A stretch of DNA of 64,000 nucleotides. Source: Gemmatimonadaceae bacterium (GTDB taxonomy: Bacteria; Gemmatimonadota; Gemmatimonadetes; Gemmatimonadales; Gemmatimonadaceae). The position numbers were made by a program, and so were the translations under genes. The notes beneath the pieces are model-generated. The model was not told where the DNA came from and made no database searches. It saw only the letters and a program-made list of their open reading frames with translations. How positions within the stretch are numbered: position 1 is the first letter of the stretch; each line of letters starts with the position of its first letter. The stretch is from contig JAICKA010000003.1 of assembly GCA_025928185.1 (NCBI GenBank), positions 1 through 64,000 of the forward strand, read 5' to 3'. Below are positions 1 through 9,151 of the stretch, in pieces.

Positions 1-1
1 C

Positions 2-469
2 GTCGTGACGCTGCCTCTGCTCGGCGCGCCGTGGTACGCGCGCGAGATGCAGCGGCGATATGGTCTCGTCGGCGACAGCGCGATGCCGGATTTCGATGCG
101 CTGCCGCAACGCATCGCTCAACGCGCACGCGAGCTGGGTCGTCCGGTCGCGGTCGCGGTCAGCGTCGCCGCGTCCGATCGCGATCGCATCGGCAGTCGCT
201 GGCGAATGACGGGAGCCATTCTGGTTGCCGATTCGGGGTCGGCGTCGCGGTCTGCTGCCGGCGCCGCCCGGGTCGTCATCGATACGCCGGCGGTGCGTCG
301 GGCCGCGGTGGACATCGGCGCGTGGCAACGCGGCCGATCGGTGCATCCGTCGCTCGATCCCGTCAACGACTACTTTCTGGATGTGTTGTCGTGTCCGCGA
401 TGGACGCTCGCTCCAAACCCCTCCGCGGCAGTGGCCGCTTCCCTTGATTCGCTCTGTAACCTCCGGTAA
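2..469 (+). CDS. C-terminal fragment of a probable DUF2723-family membrane protein (truncated by window start)
   Basis: ORF open from the window edge; residues 'LLGAPWYAREMQRRYGL' resemble the C-terminal 'NTPWYIxQL' segment of DUF2723 proteins. Confidence 0.4.
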   Translation, partial: VVTLPLLGAPWYAREMQRRYGLVGDSAMPDFDALPQRIAQRARELGRPVAVAVSVAASDRDRIGSRWRMTGAILVADSGSASRSAAGAARVVIDTPAVRRAAVDIGAWQRGRSVHPSLDPVNDYFLDVLSCPRWTLAPNPSAAVAASLDSLCNLR

Positions 470-480
470 GTTGGTGCGTT

Positions 481-1164
481 ATGCCGTTTCCTGAGCTCGC
501 GGACCGGCTGCTCCAGGTACGTGAACGGATTGATTCGGCGGTGAGGCGCGGCGGTCATGGCCAGACGGTCAGGATCATCGCCGTCACGAAGACCCACGGT
601 CCCGATTCGGTGCAGGCGGCGGTCGATGCGGGGCTCGAGGACGTCGGGGAAAATCGGGTCCAGGAAGCGCTCTCCAAGATGGACGCCGTGTCGGTGCCGG
701 TGCGGTGGCATCTGATCGGCCATCTGCAGCGGAACAAGGTGAAGTCCCTCCTTCGGTTCAACCTCTTCCACGCCCTCGACAGCAGCCGGTTGGCCGACGC
801 GGTCAACGAGATGGGACGCGCGGCAGATCGCACCGTCGACGCGCTGCTGCAGGTGAACGTGGCAGGAGAGGAGAGCAAGGGCGGATTCGCTGAACCGGAC
901 TGGCGCGGCGAGGCGGAACGACTGAAGGCGCTCGACTCGATTCGTGTACGCGGCGTCATGACCATCGCGCCGCTCGACGCGGACGAGCGCACGCTGCGGT
1001 CGGTGTTCGCCGGGGCGCGCGCCGCGCGTGACGTGCTGATCGCGGCGGGGCACGAGGCAACGGAGCTGTCGATGGGCATGTCGAACGACTACGAGATCGC
1101 GGTGGAGGAAGGGGCGACCTTCGTCCGGCTCGGAACGATTCTCTTCGGAGCGAGACCCGCATGA
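481..1164 (+). CDS. YggS/PLPBP family pyridoxal phosphate homeostasis protein
   Basis: AVTKTHGPDSVQAAVDAGLEDVGENRVQEA, WHLIGHLQRNKVK, GMSNDYEIAVEEGATFVRLGTILFG motifs. Confidence 0.95.
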   Translation: MPFPELADRLLQVRERIDSAVRRGGHGQTVRIIAVTKTHGPDSVQAAVDAGLEDVGENRVQEALSKMDAVSVPVRWHLIGHLQRNKVKSLLRFNLFHALDSSRLADAVNEMGRAADRTVDALLQVNVAGEESKGGFAEPDWRGEAERLKALDSIRVRGVMTIAPLDADERTLRSVFAGARAARDVLIAAGHEATELSMGMSNDYEIAVEEGATFVRLGTILFGARPA

Positions 1165-1703
1165 TCGACGAGACCTTTCATCTCACGCCCCTCGATGTTC
1201 GGCGCTACGACTTCGGACGCGCGTTGCGCGGCTACGATCCGGAGCGCGTCGATCAGTTTCGCGAGCAGGTGGCCGAGGAGCTCGAGCGGCTCGCACGATT
1301 GAATCAGGAGCTCGACGCAAAGGCCCGCGGCTTTCACGAGCAGCTGCGCGCGTTTCGCGAGCGCGACAAGGCGATCAACGAAGCGCTCGTGTCGGCGCAG
1401 CAGCTGCGCGGCGAAATTCGCGAACAGGTCGAGAAGGAAGCGCAGCTCATACTGCGGGAGGCGCGCGCCGACGCCGAGCGCATGATCGAGGACGCGCGGG
1501 CGGAGATCCGCCGCATGGAGGACCAGCTGGCGAGTCTCGATCGGGCTCGCCGCGCGTATCTGTCTCAAATCCGCACGATGGTCGAACGGCAATTGGCGGA
1601 GATTTCGGCCGCCGAACAGATTGCGCCGCCGCCGTCGGCGGAGAATGCGCGCACCGAGCCGGACGGATCGCCGGCGTGGCTCGGATCGCTGCTCAAGGAA
1701 TGA
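1161..1703 (+). CDS. DivIVA domain-containing protein
   Basis: N-terminal 'LTPLDVRRYDFGRALRGYDPERVDQFREQVAEELERL' plus coiled coil; ATGA overlap with the preceding gene. Confidence 0.88.
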   Translation: MIDETFHLTPLDVRRYDFGRALRGYDPERVDQFREQVAEELERLARLNQELDAKARGFHEQLRAFRERDKAINEALVSAQQLRGEIREQVEKEAQLILREARADAERMIEDARAEIRRMEDQLASLDRARRAYLSQIRTMVERQLAEISAAEQIAPPPSAENARTEPDGSPAWLGSLLKE

Positions 1704-2581
1704 GCTCGGGAACTTCAACCGTGCCGTCCGCGTCGCCTCGCGCCGCGGAGGCGATGCCTCCGTTGCACACGGCGGAAGCTGCGGCGCGCGCCGCCGACGT
1801 GATTCGCGCCCGTTTCGGCGCACGTCCGGACGCCGCGATCATTCTCGGAACGGGCCTCGGAGAGCTCGCGAAGGAGATCGACGCCGCGACGACGATCGAC
1901 TATGCGGACATTCCCGGTTTTCCGCTGTCGACAGTCGAGTCGCATGCGGGCCGATTGTTATGCGGCACGCTCGGCGGCAAGCACGTCGTGGCGATGCGGG
2001 GCCGCTTTCACCGCTACGAGGGTTACACCCTGCAGCAGGTGACCTTTCCGGTGCGCGTGATGCGTTCGCTCGGGGCGCGCACGCTGATCGTGTCGAACGC
2101 GTGCGGTACGGTGAACCCGTTCTGGGCGCCGGGCGACCTGATGCTGATGGCCGATCATCTCAACCTGCTCGGCGACAGCCCGCTGATCGGACCGAACGAT
2201 GATCGGCTGGGTCCGCGCTTTCCCGATCTCTCGGCGCCGTACGACGCGGAGCTGCGAGCGGTGGCGCGCGAGCTCGCGCTGCACGAAGGCATTCCGCTGC
2301 GCGAGGGCGTGTACGCCTGCGTTACCGGACCGAATCTCGAAACGCGCGCCGAGTATCGCTTTCTGCGGACGATCGGCGCCGACGTCGTGGGCATGTCGAC
2401 CGTGCCGGAGGTTCTCGTGGCCGTGCACGCGGGCATGCGCGTGCTCGGACTGTCGATCATCACGGACATGTGTCTGCCGGATGCCCTGGAGCCGCTCACG
2501 GTGGAGCGCGTGATCGCGGTGGCGAATCGCACGGAGCCGATGCTGACGCGTCTGGTTCGCGGCGTGCTGGAACGGCTATGA
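1700..2581 (+). CDS. purine-nucleoside phosphorylase
   Basis: IILGTGLGELAKEID, GTLGGKHVVAMRGRFHRYEGY, NACGTVNP, GPNLETRAEYRFLRTIGADVVGMSTVPEV; start at the ATGA overlap (1700), not the ORF-track start 1676. Confidence 0.93.
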   Translation: MSSGTSTVPSASPRAAEAMPPLHTAEAAARAADVIRARFGARPDAAIILGTGLGELAKEIDAATTIDYADIPGFPLSTVESHAGRLLCGTLGGKHVVAMRGRFHRYEGYTLQQVTFPVRVMRSLGARTLIVSNACGTVNPFWAPGDLMLMADHLNLLGDSPLIGPNDDRLGPRFPDLSAPYDAELRAVARELALHEGIPLREGVYACVTGPNLETRAEYRFLRTIGADVVGMSTVPEVLVAVHAGMRVLGLSIITDMCLPDALEPLTVERVIAVANRTEPMLTRLVRGVLERL

Positions 2582-5500
2582 CGGCGCCGAGCATGACACG
2601 CTATCGCCCGCTGCCGCCCGATCGGCCCGCCGACGACATGGAGCTGGAGCTGCTCGCTCGATGGGAGGAGGAGCGGCTGTTCGAGCAGACGCTCGCGGCG
2701 CGCGAGGGCGCGCCGCCATTCGTGTTCTTTGAAGGTCCGCCGACCGCCAACGGCCGGCCAGGCATTCACCACGTGTTCGCGCGCACGATCAAGGATCTCT
2801 TCTGCCGGCATCGGGCCATGAAGGGTTTTCGCGTGGCGCGGAAGGCCGGGTGGGATACGCACGGCCTGCCGGTCGAGATCGAGGTGGAGAAGCAGCTCGG
2901 CATCAGCGGCAAGCAGCAGATCGAGGCGCTCGGTGTGGCGGAGTTCAACCGGCGGTGCCGCGACAGCGTGTTCACCTATCGCGCCGACTGGGAGCGCTTG
3001 AGCGCGCGGATCGGCTACTGGCTGGACTACGAGCATCCGTACGTCACGTACAGCAACGATTACGTGGAGAGCGTGTGGTGGGCGCTCCACACGATGTTCG
3101 ACAAGGGGCTGCTGTACCGCGGGCACAAGATCCTGCCGTATTGCTCGCGCTGCGGCACGGCGCTGTCGAGCCACGAGTTGGCGCAAGGCTACGAGGACGT
3201 CGAGGATCCGAGCGTGTACGTGGCGTTGGAGTTGGAGGATAGTGACGAGAGGAGAGGGGAGACGCCGGCAGGGGCTGTTCTTTCTCCACCATCCTCTTAT
3301 CGCGCGCGACGCATCCTCGTCTGGACCACCACGCCGTGGACGCTCGTATCGAACGTGGCGCTGGCGGTGCATCCGGATCTCGAGTACGTCGAGCTCGTGC
3401 GCCGGGAGAAGGACAAGGATCAGAGGACGCTCATTCTCGCGTCCTCACGCGTCCACGCCGTGCTCGGCGACGATTACGACAATCGCTGGCAGCACGTGCG
3501 TACCATGCGCGGCGCCGAGCTGGTCGGCCTCCGCTACCGGCGTCCGTTCGACTGGCTGCCGTATCCGGAAGGCGCCGAGCACGAGGTGATCGTCGGCGAG
3601 GAATTCGTCTCCGCGGAGGACGGGAGCGGTGTCGTCCACATGGCGCCGGCGTTCGGCGCGGACGACTACGCGGCCGGCAAGCGGCACGGCCTTGCATTCC
3701 TGCAGCCGGTGGACACGCGCGGTGAATTTCCGGCGTCGCTGCCGGTGGTCGGGGGGTTGTTCGTCAAGGACGCCGACGCGCTGCTCATCGAGGAGCTCAA
3801 GCGGCGGGGCGTGTTGTGGAAGTCGTTGCGCATCACGCACTCGTATCCGCACTGCTGGCGGTGCGGTACGCCGCTGATCTACTACGCGCGCACGTCGTGG
3901 TTCGTGCGCACCACCGCCGTGCGCGACGCGATGCTGGCGCGCAACGCGCGGGTCGATTGGCATCCGCCGGCGACCGGCGCCGGTCGCTTTGGCGAGTGGC
4001 TCGAGAACAACATCGACTGGGCGATCTCGCGCGACCGGTACTGGGGCTCGCCCTTGCCCGTGTGGATTTGCGACGCCGACAGTGCGCACGTCGAATGCAT
4101 CGGCAGCTACGCCGCGCTCGCCGAACGGACGGGACAGCCGCTGCCGCGCGACTTCGATCCGCACCGGCCGGGCATCGACGCCTATACGTGGGGCTGCCGC
4201 GTGCCCGGGTGCGGCGGCACGATGCGCCGCACGCCGGAAGTCATCGACACCTGGTTCGACTCCGGCTCGATGCCATTCGCGCAGTGGCACTATCCATTCG
4301 AGAATCGTGATCGCGTGTCGGCGCAGTATCCGGCCGATTTCATCGCCGAAGGCGTCGACCAGACGCGCGGCTGGTTCTACTCGCTGCTGGCGATCGCCAC
4401 GGCGGTCGGCGATGCGCTGCCGAACAACGCCGGCCACGGCATTGCGGCGCCGTATCGCGCCGTGGTGGTGAACGATCAGGTGCTCGACGAGAACGGGCTC
4501 AAGATGTCGAAGAGCCGCGGCAACATCGTCGATCCATGGGCGGTGATCAGCCGGCATGGCGTGGACGCCGTGCGGCTGTTCTTCATGGCCTCCAGCAATG
4601 TCTGGGTGCCGCGTGCATTCGACGAGCGCGTGCTCGCCGAGCAGGCGGGGCGCTTTCTGCGGACGTTCAAGAACATCTATACAGGCATCTTCGCGCAGTA
4701 CGCGAACTTCGGCTGGTCGCCGTCGGCCGACGATCCGGCGCCCGCGGAACGGCCGGTGATCGACCGCTGGATGCTCAGCCGCGTTGCGCTGCTCGAGCGC
4801 ACGGTCGACGAATCGCTCGGCGCGTACGACGCGACCACGGCGGCGCGCGCGATCATCGAATTCGTCGACGACGATCTGGCGAACTGGTACGTGCGGCTCA
4901 ATCGGTCGCGGTTCTACGACGTGGACGGCGACGACAATCGCGCGGCGTTCGCCACGCTGCACGAGGTGCTGGTGGCCGTATGCCGCCTGCTCGCCCCCAT
5001 CGCGCCGTTCGTGAGCGACTGGGTCCACCGCGAGCTCACGGGCGAGTCGGTGCATCTGGCTCCGTACATCGATCCCATGCGCGAGCGTGGCGATGCCGGA
5101 CTCGATGCGGCCATGCAGGCGATCCGCACGTTGGCGCGGCTTGGCCGCGCCGTGCGCGAGGAGGTCGGGATCAAGGTTCGGCAGCCGCTGTCGCGTCTCG
5201 TGTGCGTCGCGCCGCACGTGGACGAGACCGTGCTGGCGTCGCTCGTGCCGCTGCTCCAGATGGAGCTCAACGTGAAGGAGGTCAGCTTCGCCTCGTCGGG
5301 CGACGCGCTGGTCACGCTCGAGGCGAAACCAAATTTTCGTTCGCTGGGTAAGAAGTTCGGCAAGAGCACGCCGCTCGCGGCGCAGGCGGTCGGGGCATTT
5401 ACCAGCGAGCATTTGCGCGGGTTTCTGCACGGCGAGCCGCTCGCCGTTACCGTTGGGGGGGAATCACACGTCCTGGGCCCGGACGATTTGACGATCGTTC

Positions 5501-5850
5501 GTCGTTCGGCGGGACGACTGGCCGTTCAGGAGGATGGCGGGTATTTCGTGGCGATCGATCCGGCGATCACACCGGAGCTCGAGCGGGAAGGCCGGGCTCG
5601 GGAGCTCATCAGCCGGGTACAACGTATGCGAAAGGAGTCCGGGTTCGCGGTCAGCGACCGGATCGTGTTGATCGTCGGCGGGGCCGACGAGGTGCATGCG
5701 ATCGTGCAGGCGCATGGCGCCTGGATCGCGGAGGAAGTGTTGGCGGCCGAGCTCGTGTTGGCGAGCGACGGCGACGCACGAATGCAGGGCAGCCAGGCCA
5801 TCGAACTCGACGGGATCACGGCCCACGTGGCCATCACCAGGATACAGTAG
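2578..5850 (+). CDS. ileS: isoleucyl-tRNA synthetase (type-2-like)
   Basis: FFEGPPTANGRPGIHH, GWDTHGLPVEIEVEK, KMSKSRGNIVDPW, WTTTPWTL; ATGA overlap with the upstream stop gives start 2578 rather than 2470. Confidence 0.96.
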   Translation: MTAPSMTRYRPLPPDRPADDMELELLARWEEERLFEQTLAAREGAPPFVFFEGPPTANGRPGIHHVFARTIKDLFCRHRAMKGFRVARKAGWDTHGLPVEIEVEKQLGISGKQQIEALGVAEFNRRCRDSVFTYRADWERLSARIGYWLDYEHPYVTYSNDYVESVWWALHTMFDKGLLYRGHKILPYCSRCGTALSSHELAQGYEDVEDPSVYVALELEDSDERRGETPAGAVLSPPSSYRARRILVWTTTPWTLVSNVALAVHPDLEYVELVRREKDKDQRTLILASSRVHAVLGDDYDNRWQHVRTMRGAELVGLRYRRPFDWLPYPEGAEHEVIVGEEFVSAEDGSGVVHMAPAFGADDYAAGKRHGLAFLQPVDTRGEFPASLPVVGGLFVKDADALLIEELKRRGVLWKSLRITHSYPHCWRCGTPLIYYARTSWFVRTTAVRDAMLARNARVDWHPPATGAGRFGEWLENNIDWAISRDRYWGSPLPVWICDADSAHVECIGSYAALAERTGQPLPRDFDPHRPGIDAYTWGCRVPGCGGTMRRTPEVIDTWFDSGSMPFAQWHYPFENRDRVSAQYPADFIAEGVDQTRGWFYSLLAIATAVGDALPNNAGHGIAAPYRAVVVNDQVLDENGLKMSKSRGNIVDPWAVISRHGVDAVRLFFMASSNVWVPRAFDERVLAEQAGRFLRTFKNIYTGIFAQYANFGWSPSADDPAPAERPVIDRWMLSRVALLERTVDESLGAYDATTAARAIIEFVDDDLANWYVRLNRSRFYDVDGDDNRAAFATLHEVLVAVCRLLAPIAPFVSDWVHRELTGESVHLAPYIDPMRERGDAGLDAAMQAIRTLARLGRAVREEVGIKVRQPLSRLVCVAPHVDETVLASLVPLLQMELNVKEVSFASSGDALVTLEAKPNFRSLGKKFGKSTPLAAQAVGAFTSEHLRGFLHGEPLAVTVGGESHVLGPDDLTIVRRSAGRLAVQEDGGYFVAIDPAITPELEREGRARELISRVQRMRKESGFAVSDRIVLIVGGADEVHAIVQAHGAWIAEEVLAAELVLASDGDARMQGSQAIELDGITAHVAITRIQ

Positions 5851-5852
5851 CA

Positions 5853-6272
5853 ATGCCGACGACGACCAACGCAGTCAAGAAGCCGAAGGCCATGCCCAAG
5901 AAGTCGCTGCAGCATTTCGAGAAGCGGCTGATCGAGGAACGGCGCCGCGTGCTCAAGGAGTTGGGGCGCGCCGACGAAGCGTTCGGTGCGACCCCGCAGT
6001 CGGCGGACGGGGACTTGAGCAGTTACTCATTTCACATGGCGGATCAGGGCACCGACGCCATGGAACGGGAAAAGGCATTCCTGTTCGCCAGCCAGGAGGG
6101 CCGGTTCCTCTGGCACATCGACGAGGCGCTGCGCCGCCTCTATCGTTCGCCCGAAACGTTCGGCAAATGCCACCAGTGCGGAAACGACATCGCGTTCGAG
6201 CGCCTCGACGCGCTGCCCCATGCCCGCTACTGCATCGACTGCAAGCAGCGTGAGGAAGATGCAAAGAAGTAA
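5853..6272 (+). CDS. DksA/TraR C4-type zinc finger protein
   Basis: C-terminal CHQCGNDIAFERLDALPHARYCIDCK (Cx2C...Cx2C) and N-terminal helical region. Confidence 0.9.
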   Translation: MPTTTNAVKKPKAMPKKSLQHFEKRLIEERRRVLKELGRADEAFGATPQSADGDLSSYSFHMADQGTDAMEREKAFLFASQEGRFLWHIDEALRRLYRSPETFGKCHQCGNDIAFERLDALPHARYCIDCKQREEDAKK

Positions 6273-6816
6273 CGGAAGGCTCTTCTGGCCGATCGTCGTT
6301 CTCGTTGCCGCGGTCGATTACTGGACGAAGAATCTCGCCGCGCTCCGGCTGCTGCCGGAGCGCTTTCCCCACGAGATGTATGGCGAGTGGGTGCGATTCA
6401 CGCTCGTCCACAACACCGGCGCGGCGTTCGGCCTGCACGTGGGCGATCACTCGCGCTGGATCTTCATGGCGCTCACGGTCGTGGCGCTCGTGATTCTCGG
6501 CTGGCTGTACGCATCGACCCGGCCGGGCGATGTGTTGCGGACGTTGTCGCTCGCGCTCGTGTGCGGCGGCGCGGTGGGCAATCTCGTCGACCGCATCCGC
6601 AGCCCGTTCGGCGTCGTCGATTTCATCGACATCGGCTTCGGCGACTCTCGCTGGCCCACGTTCAACGTCGCCGACATGGCGGTGAGCATCGGCGCCGTGC
6701 TGTTGGCGTGGGTGCTGTGGGACGAGGACACGCGGACCGCGCGCGTACCCGAGAGCGCGCCGTCGTCGATCGCCGCATCGAGCACGGTGACCGCCGACTC
6801 GCGCGAGCTCTCGTAA
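6259..6816 (+). CDS. lspA: lipoprotein signal peptidase (signal peptidase II), copy 1
   Basis: HNTGAAFGL, GNLVDRIRSPFGVVDFIDIG, FNVADMAVSIG; four hydrophobic segments. Confidence 0.92.
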   Translation: MQRSNGRLFWPIVVLVAAVDYWTKNLAALRLLPERFPHEMYGEWVRFTLVHNTGAAFGLHVGDHSRWIFMALTVVALVILGWLYASTRPGDVLRTLSLALVCGGAVGNLVDRIRSPFGVVDFIDIGFGDSRWPTFNVADMAVSIGAVLLAWVLWDEDTRTARVPESAPSSIAASSTVTADSRELS

Positions 6817-6827
6817 GGCCCGCCGCA

Positions 6828-7355
6828 ATGCGCACGTCTCGCGGGAACGGCCGCGTCTTCTGGAGCGCGGCCGCGATCGTCGTCGTGGTCGACGCGATCA
6901 CCAAATCGATCGCCGTCAACAAGCTGATGCCGGAGCTGCCGCACCGGGTGATCGGCAACGTCGTGCGGTTCACGCTCGCCTTCAACCCGGGAGCGGCGTT
7001 CAGCATGTACCTCGGCGAATACTCGCGAGTCATTTTCGGGGCGTTCGCCGTCATCGCGCTTGTCGTGCTCTGGTGGCTGTATCGGAGCGGGCCGGCGAGC
7101 GACCGGCTGCGGGCGCTCGCACTCGGACTGGCCTGGGGCGGCGCGGCCGGCAATCTGCTCGACCGCTTTCAAGGCGCGCGCGGGGTGGTGGACTTCATCG
7201 ACATCGGCGTCGGGAACGTGCGCTTCTGGACGTTCAACGTCGCGGATTCGGCCGTGACGGTCGGCGCCATCCTGCTCGCCTGGGTGCTCTGGCGCGAAGA
7301 TCGGGACCGCGTCGCGGTGGCAGCTCGAGACGAGCAGGCGCACGAACATTCCTGA
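6828..7355 (+). CDS. lspA: lipoprotein signal peptidase (signal peptidase II), copy 2
   Basis: FNPGAAFSMYLG, GNLLDRFQGARGVVDFIDIGVG, FNVADSAVTVGAILLAW; start refined to ATG 6828. Confidence 0.9.
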   Translation: MRTSRGNGRVFWSAAAIVVVVDAITKSIAVNKLMPELPHRVIGNVVRFTLAFNPGAAFSMYLGEYSRVIFGAFAVIALVVLWWLYRSGPASDRLRALALGLAWGGAAGNLLDRFQGARGVVDFIDIGVGNVRFWTFNVADSAVTVGAILLAWVLWREDRDRVAVAARDEQAHEHS

Positions 7356-8335
7356 TGCCATCGGGCGAGTTCCAGCTCACCGCTCCGGATGATGCACCCC
7401 GGCTGGACGTCTTCGTGGCGTCCCAGCTCGAGCTGTCGAGAAACCACGCGGCAACGCTGATCGCGCAGGGCCACGTGCTCGTCGACGGACGGCGCGAGCG
7501 CGCCAGCTACAAGGCGCGCGCCGGCGAAACGATCGCCATCGACGTTCCGCCGCCGCCAGGGCGCGAAGTACACGGCGAGGACATTCCGCTGTCGATCGTG
7601 TACGAGGACGACGAGGTTCTCGTCGTCGACAAGGCCGCCGGAATGGTGGTGCACCCCGCGCCCGGGAACTGGTCGGGTACCCTGGCGAACGCGCTCAAGG
7701 GCCGCGGCGGGCCGCTGGCGCCGTCCGACGAAGCGGGGCGCGAGGGCATCGTGCACCGGCTGGACAAGGAGACGTCGGGACTCCTGCTCGTCGCGAAAAC
7801 CGATCGGGCTCACCGCGTGCTCGGCGCGGCGCTTCAGGCCAGGCAGATCGTGCGGCGCTACGCCGCTTTGTCCTGGGGACATCTGACCGAAGACCGGATC
7901 ACGATCGAGCGGCCCATCGCCCGCGATCCGCGAGACCGAAAGCGCATGGCAGTCGTCAGTACCGGACGGCCGGCGCGGACTGATCTCACCCGGCTTGCTC
8001 GCTTCGACTCCGCCGATCTGCTTCGTGCGCACCTGTTCACCGGACGCACGCATCAGATTCGCGTGCACCTCGCCTCGATCGGACATCCGGTCGTCGGCGA
8101 CGACACGTATGGCGGTGGCGGCGCGCGCAAGCTGATGGGACTTCCACCGCGTCGGCATTTCCTGCACGCGGCATGGCTGATCTTTCGCCACCCGGCTTCC
8201 GGGGAGCTGATCGATCTGCGGTCGCCGTTGCCGGAAGAGCTGCACCACACGCTCGTCGCGGCTGCCGGTCCCGATGTTCCGCTCGCCGACACCAACCCTC
8301 TCGAGCTCTTTGGCTTCTACCGAGTCGACGCCTGA
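7355..8335 (+). CDS. RluA-family 23S rRNA/tRNA pseudouridine synthase
   Basis: S4-like N-terminus, VDKAAGMVVHPAPGN, GIVHRLDKETSGLLLVAKT, RTHQIRVHLASIGHPVVGD. Confidence 0.95.
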   Translation: MPSGEFQLTAPDDAPRLDVFVASQLELSRNHAATLIAQGHVLVDGRRERASYKARAGETIAIDVPPPPGREVHGEDIPLSIVYEDDEVLVVDKAAGMVVHPAPGNWSGTLANALKGRGGPLAPSDEAGREGIVHRLDKETSGLLLVAKTDRAHRVLGAALQARQIVRRYAALSWGHLTEDRITIERPIARDPRDRKRMAVVSTGRPARTDLTRLARFDSADLLRAHLFTGRTHQIRVHLASIGHPVVGDDTYGGGGARKLMGLPPRRHFLHAAWLIFRHPASGELIDLRSPLPEELHHTLVAAAGPDVPLADTNPLELFGFYRVDA

Positions 8336-8753
8336 GTTGTTGACGCTCCCCACGCTGCTGTTTCGCGTGGGGACGACGCTGTACGGCTGCGACGTTCGTG
8401 ATGCCCGGGAGATCCTGCCACTGCGCGAATCCACCCGCCTGCCGGGGGCGGCCGCCTACGTGCGCGGGTTGATCAACGTTCGTGGAACGATCGTCACCGT
8501 CATCGATCTCGGCGTCCGGCTGGATTCCAGTCGGGCGCCGACGCGCACCGGGTCCATTCTGCTCGTACGCCGGCGCGACCGGCTGGTCGGCTTGATCGTC
8601 GACAGCGTAGCCGACGTGCGGCCGCTCGAGATCGACGAATCGATTGGCGCGGAAGCGGGCGGCGCCATCGTTCGCGGCCTGGCGTCGCTCGGAGGCGCGC
8701 CAGTCGTCGTGCTCGATCTCGACGCACTCATTGCGCAGGTCCTGCTCTCTTAA
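8274..8753 (+). CDS. chemotaxis protein CheW
   Basis: LLFRVGTTLYGCDVRDAREILPLRESTRLPGAAAYVRGLINVRGTIVTVIDLGVRL. Confidence 0.88.
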   Translation: MFRSPTPTLSSSLASTESTPELLTLPTLLFRVGTTLYGCDVRDAREILPLRESTRLPGAAAYVRGLINVRGTIVTVIDLGVRLDSSRAPTRTGSILLVRRRDRLVGLIVDSVADVRPLEIDESIGAEAGGAIVRGLASLGGAPVVVLDLDALIAQVLLS

Positions 8754-8765
8754 GCGAGGAATTTC

Positions 8766-9128
8766 GTGAGTCATTCGGTTCTCATCTGTGACGATGCCAT
8801 CTTCATGCGGACGATGGTCGGCGACATCCTCACCCAGGCGGGCTTCGAGATCGTGGGCGAGGCGGAAACCGGCGTCCAGGCGGTCGAACAGTATCAGCGC
8901 CTGCGACCCGATCTCGTGACGATGGACATCGTGATGCCGGACATGGGCGGCATCGACGCGGTGCGCGAGATCTGCAAGCTCGACCCCAATGCGAAAATCC
9001 TCATGTGCAGCGCGATGGGGCAGCAGGCGCTCGTCGTCGAAGCGATCCAGGCGGGAGCCAAGGACTTCGTCGTCAAGCCGTTCCAGCCCAGCCGCGTGCT
9101 CGAGGCCGTGCAGCGCGTGCTCGGATAA
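8766..9128 (+). CDS. cheY: CheY-like single-domain response regulator
   Basis: ICDDAIFMRTMVGDIL, LVTMDIVMPDMGGIDAV, FVVKPFQPSRV. Confidence 0.95.
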   Translation: MSHSVLICDDAIFMRTMVGDILTQAGFEIVGEAETGVQAVEQYQRLRPDLVTMDIVMPDMGGIDAVREICKLDPNAKILMCSAMGQQALVVEAIQAGAKDFVVKPFQPSRVLEAVQRVLG

Positions 9129-9151
9129 CTCGAGGTCCGCGAGCCGCCGCC

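Noticed and set aside
2470-2577. Upstream extension of ileS in the ORF track
   Set aside because: Overlaps the end of the purine nucleoside phosphorylase; the ATGA junction at 2578 is the better start.
3445-5430. 661-aa minus-strand ORF opposite ileS
   Set aside because: Antisense to a strongly recognised gene; Arg/His/Ala-rich low-complexity translation typical of spurious ORFs in high-GC DNA.
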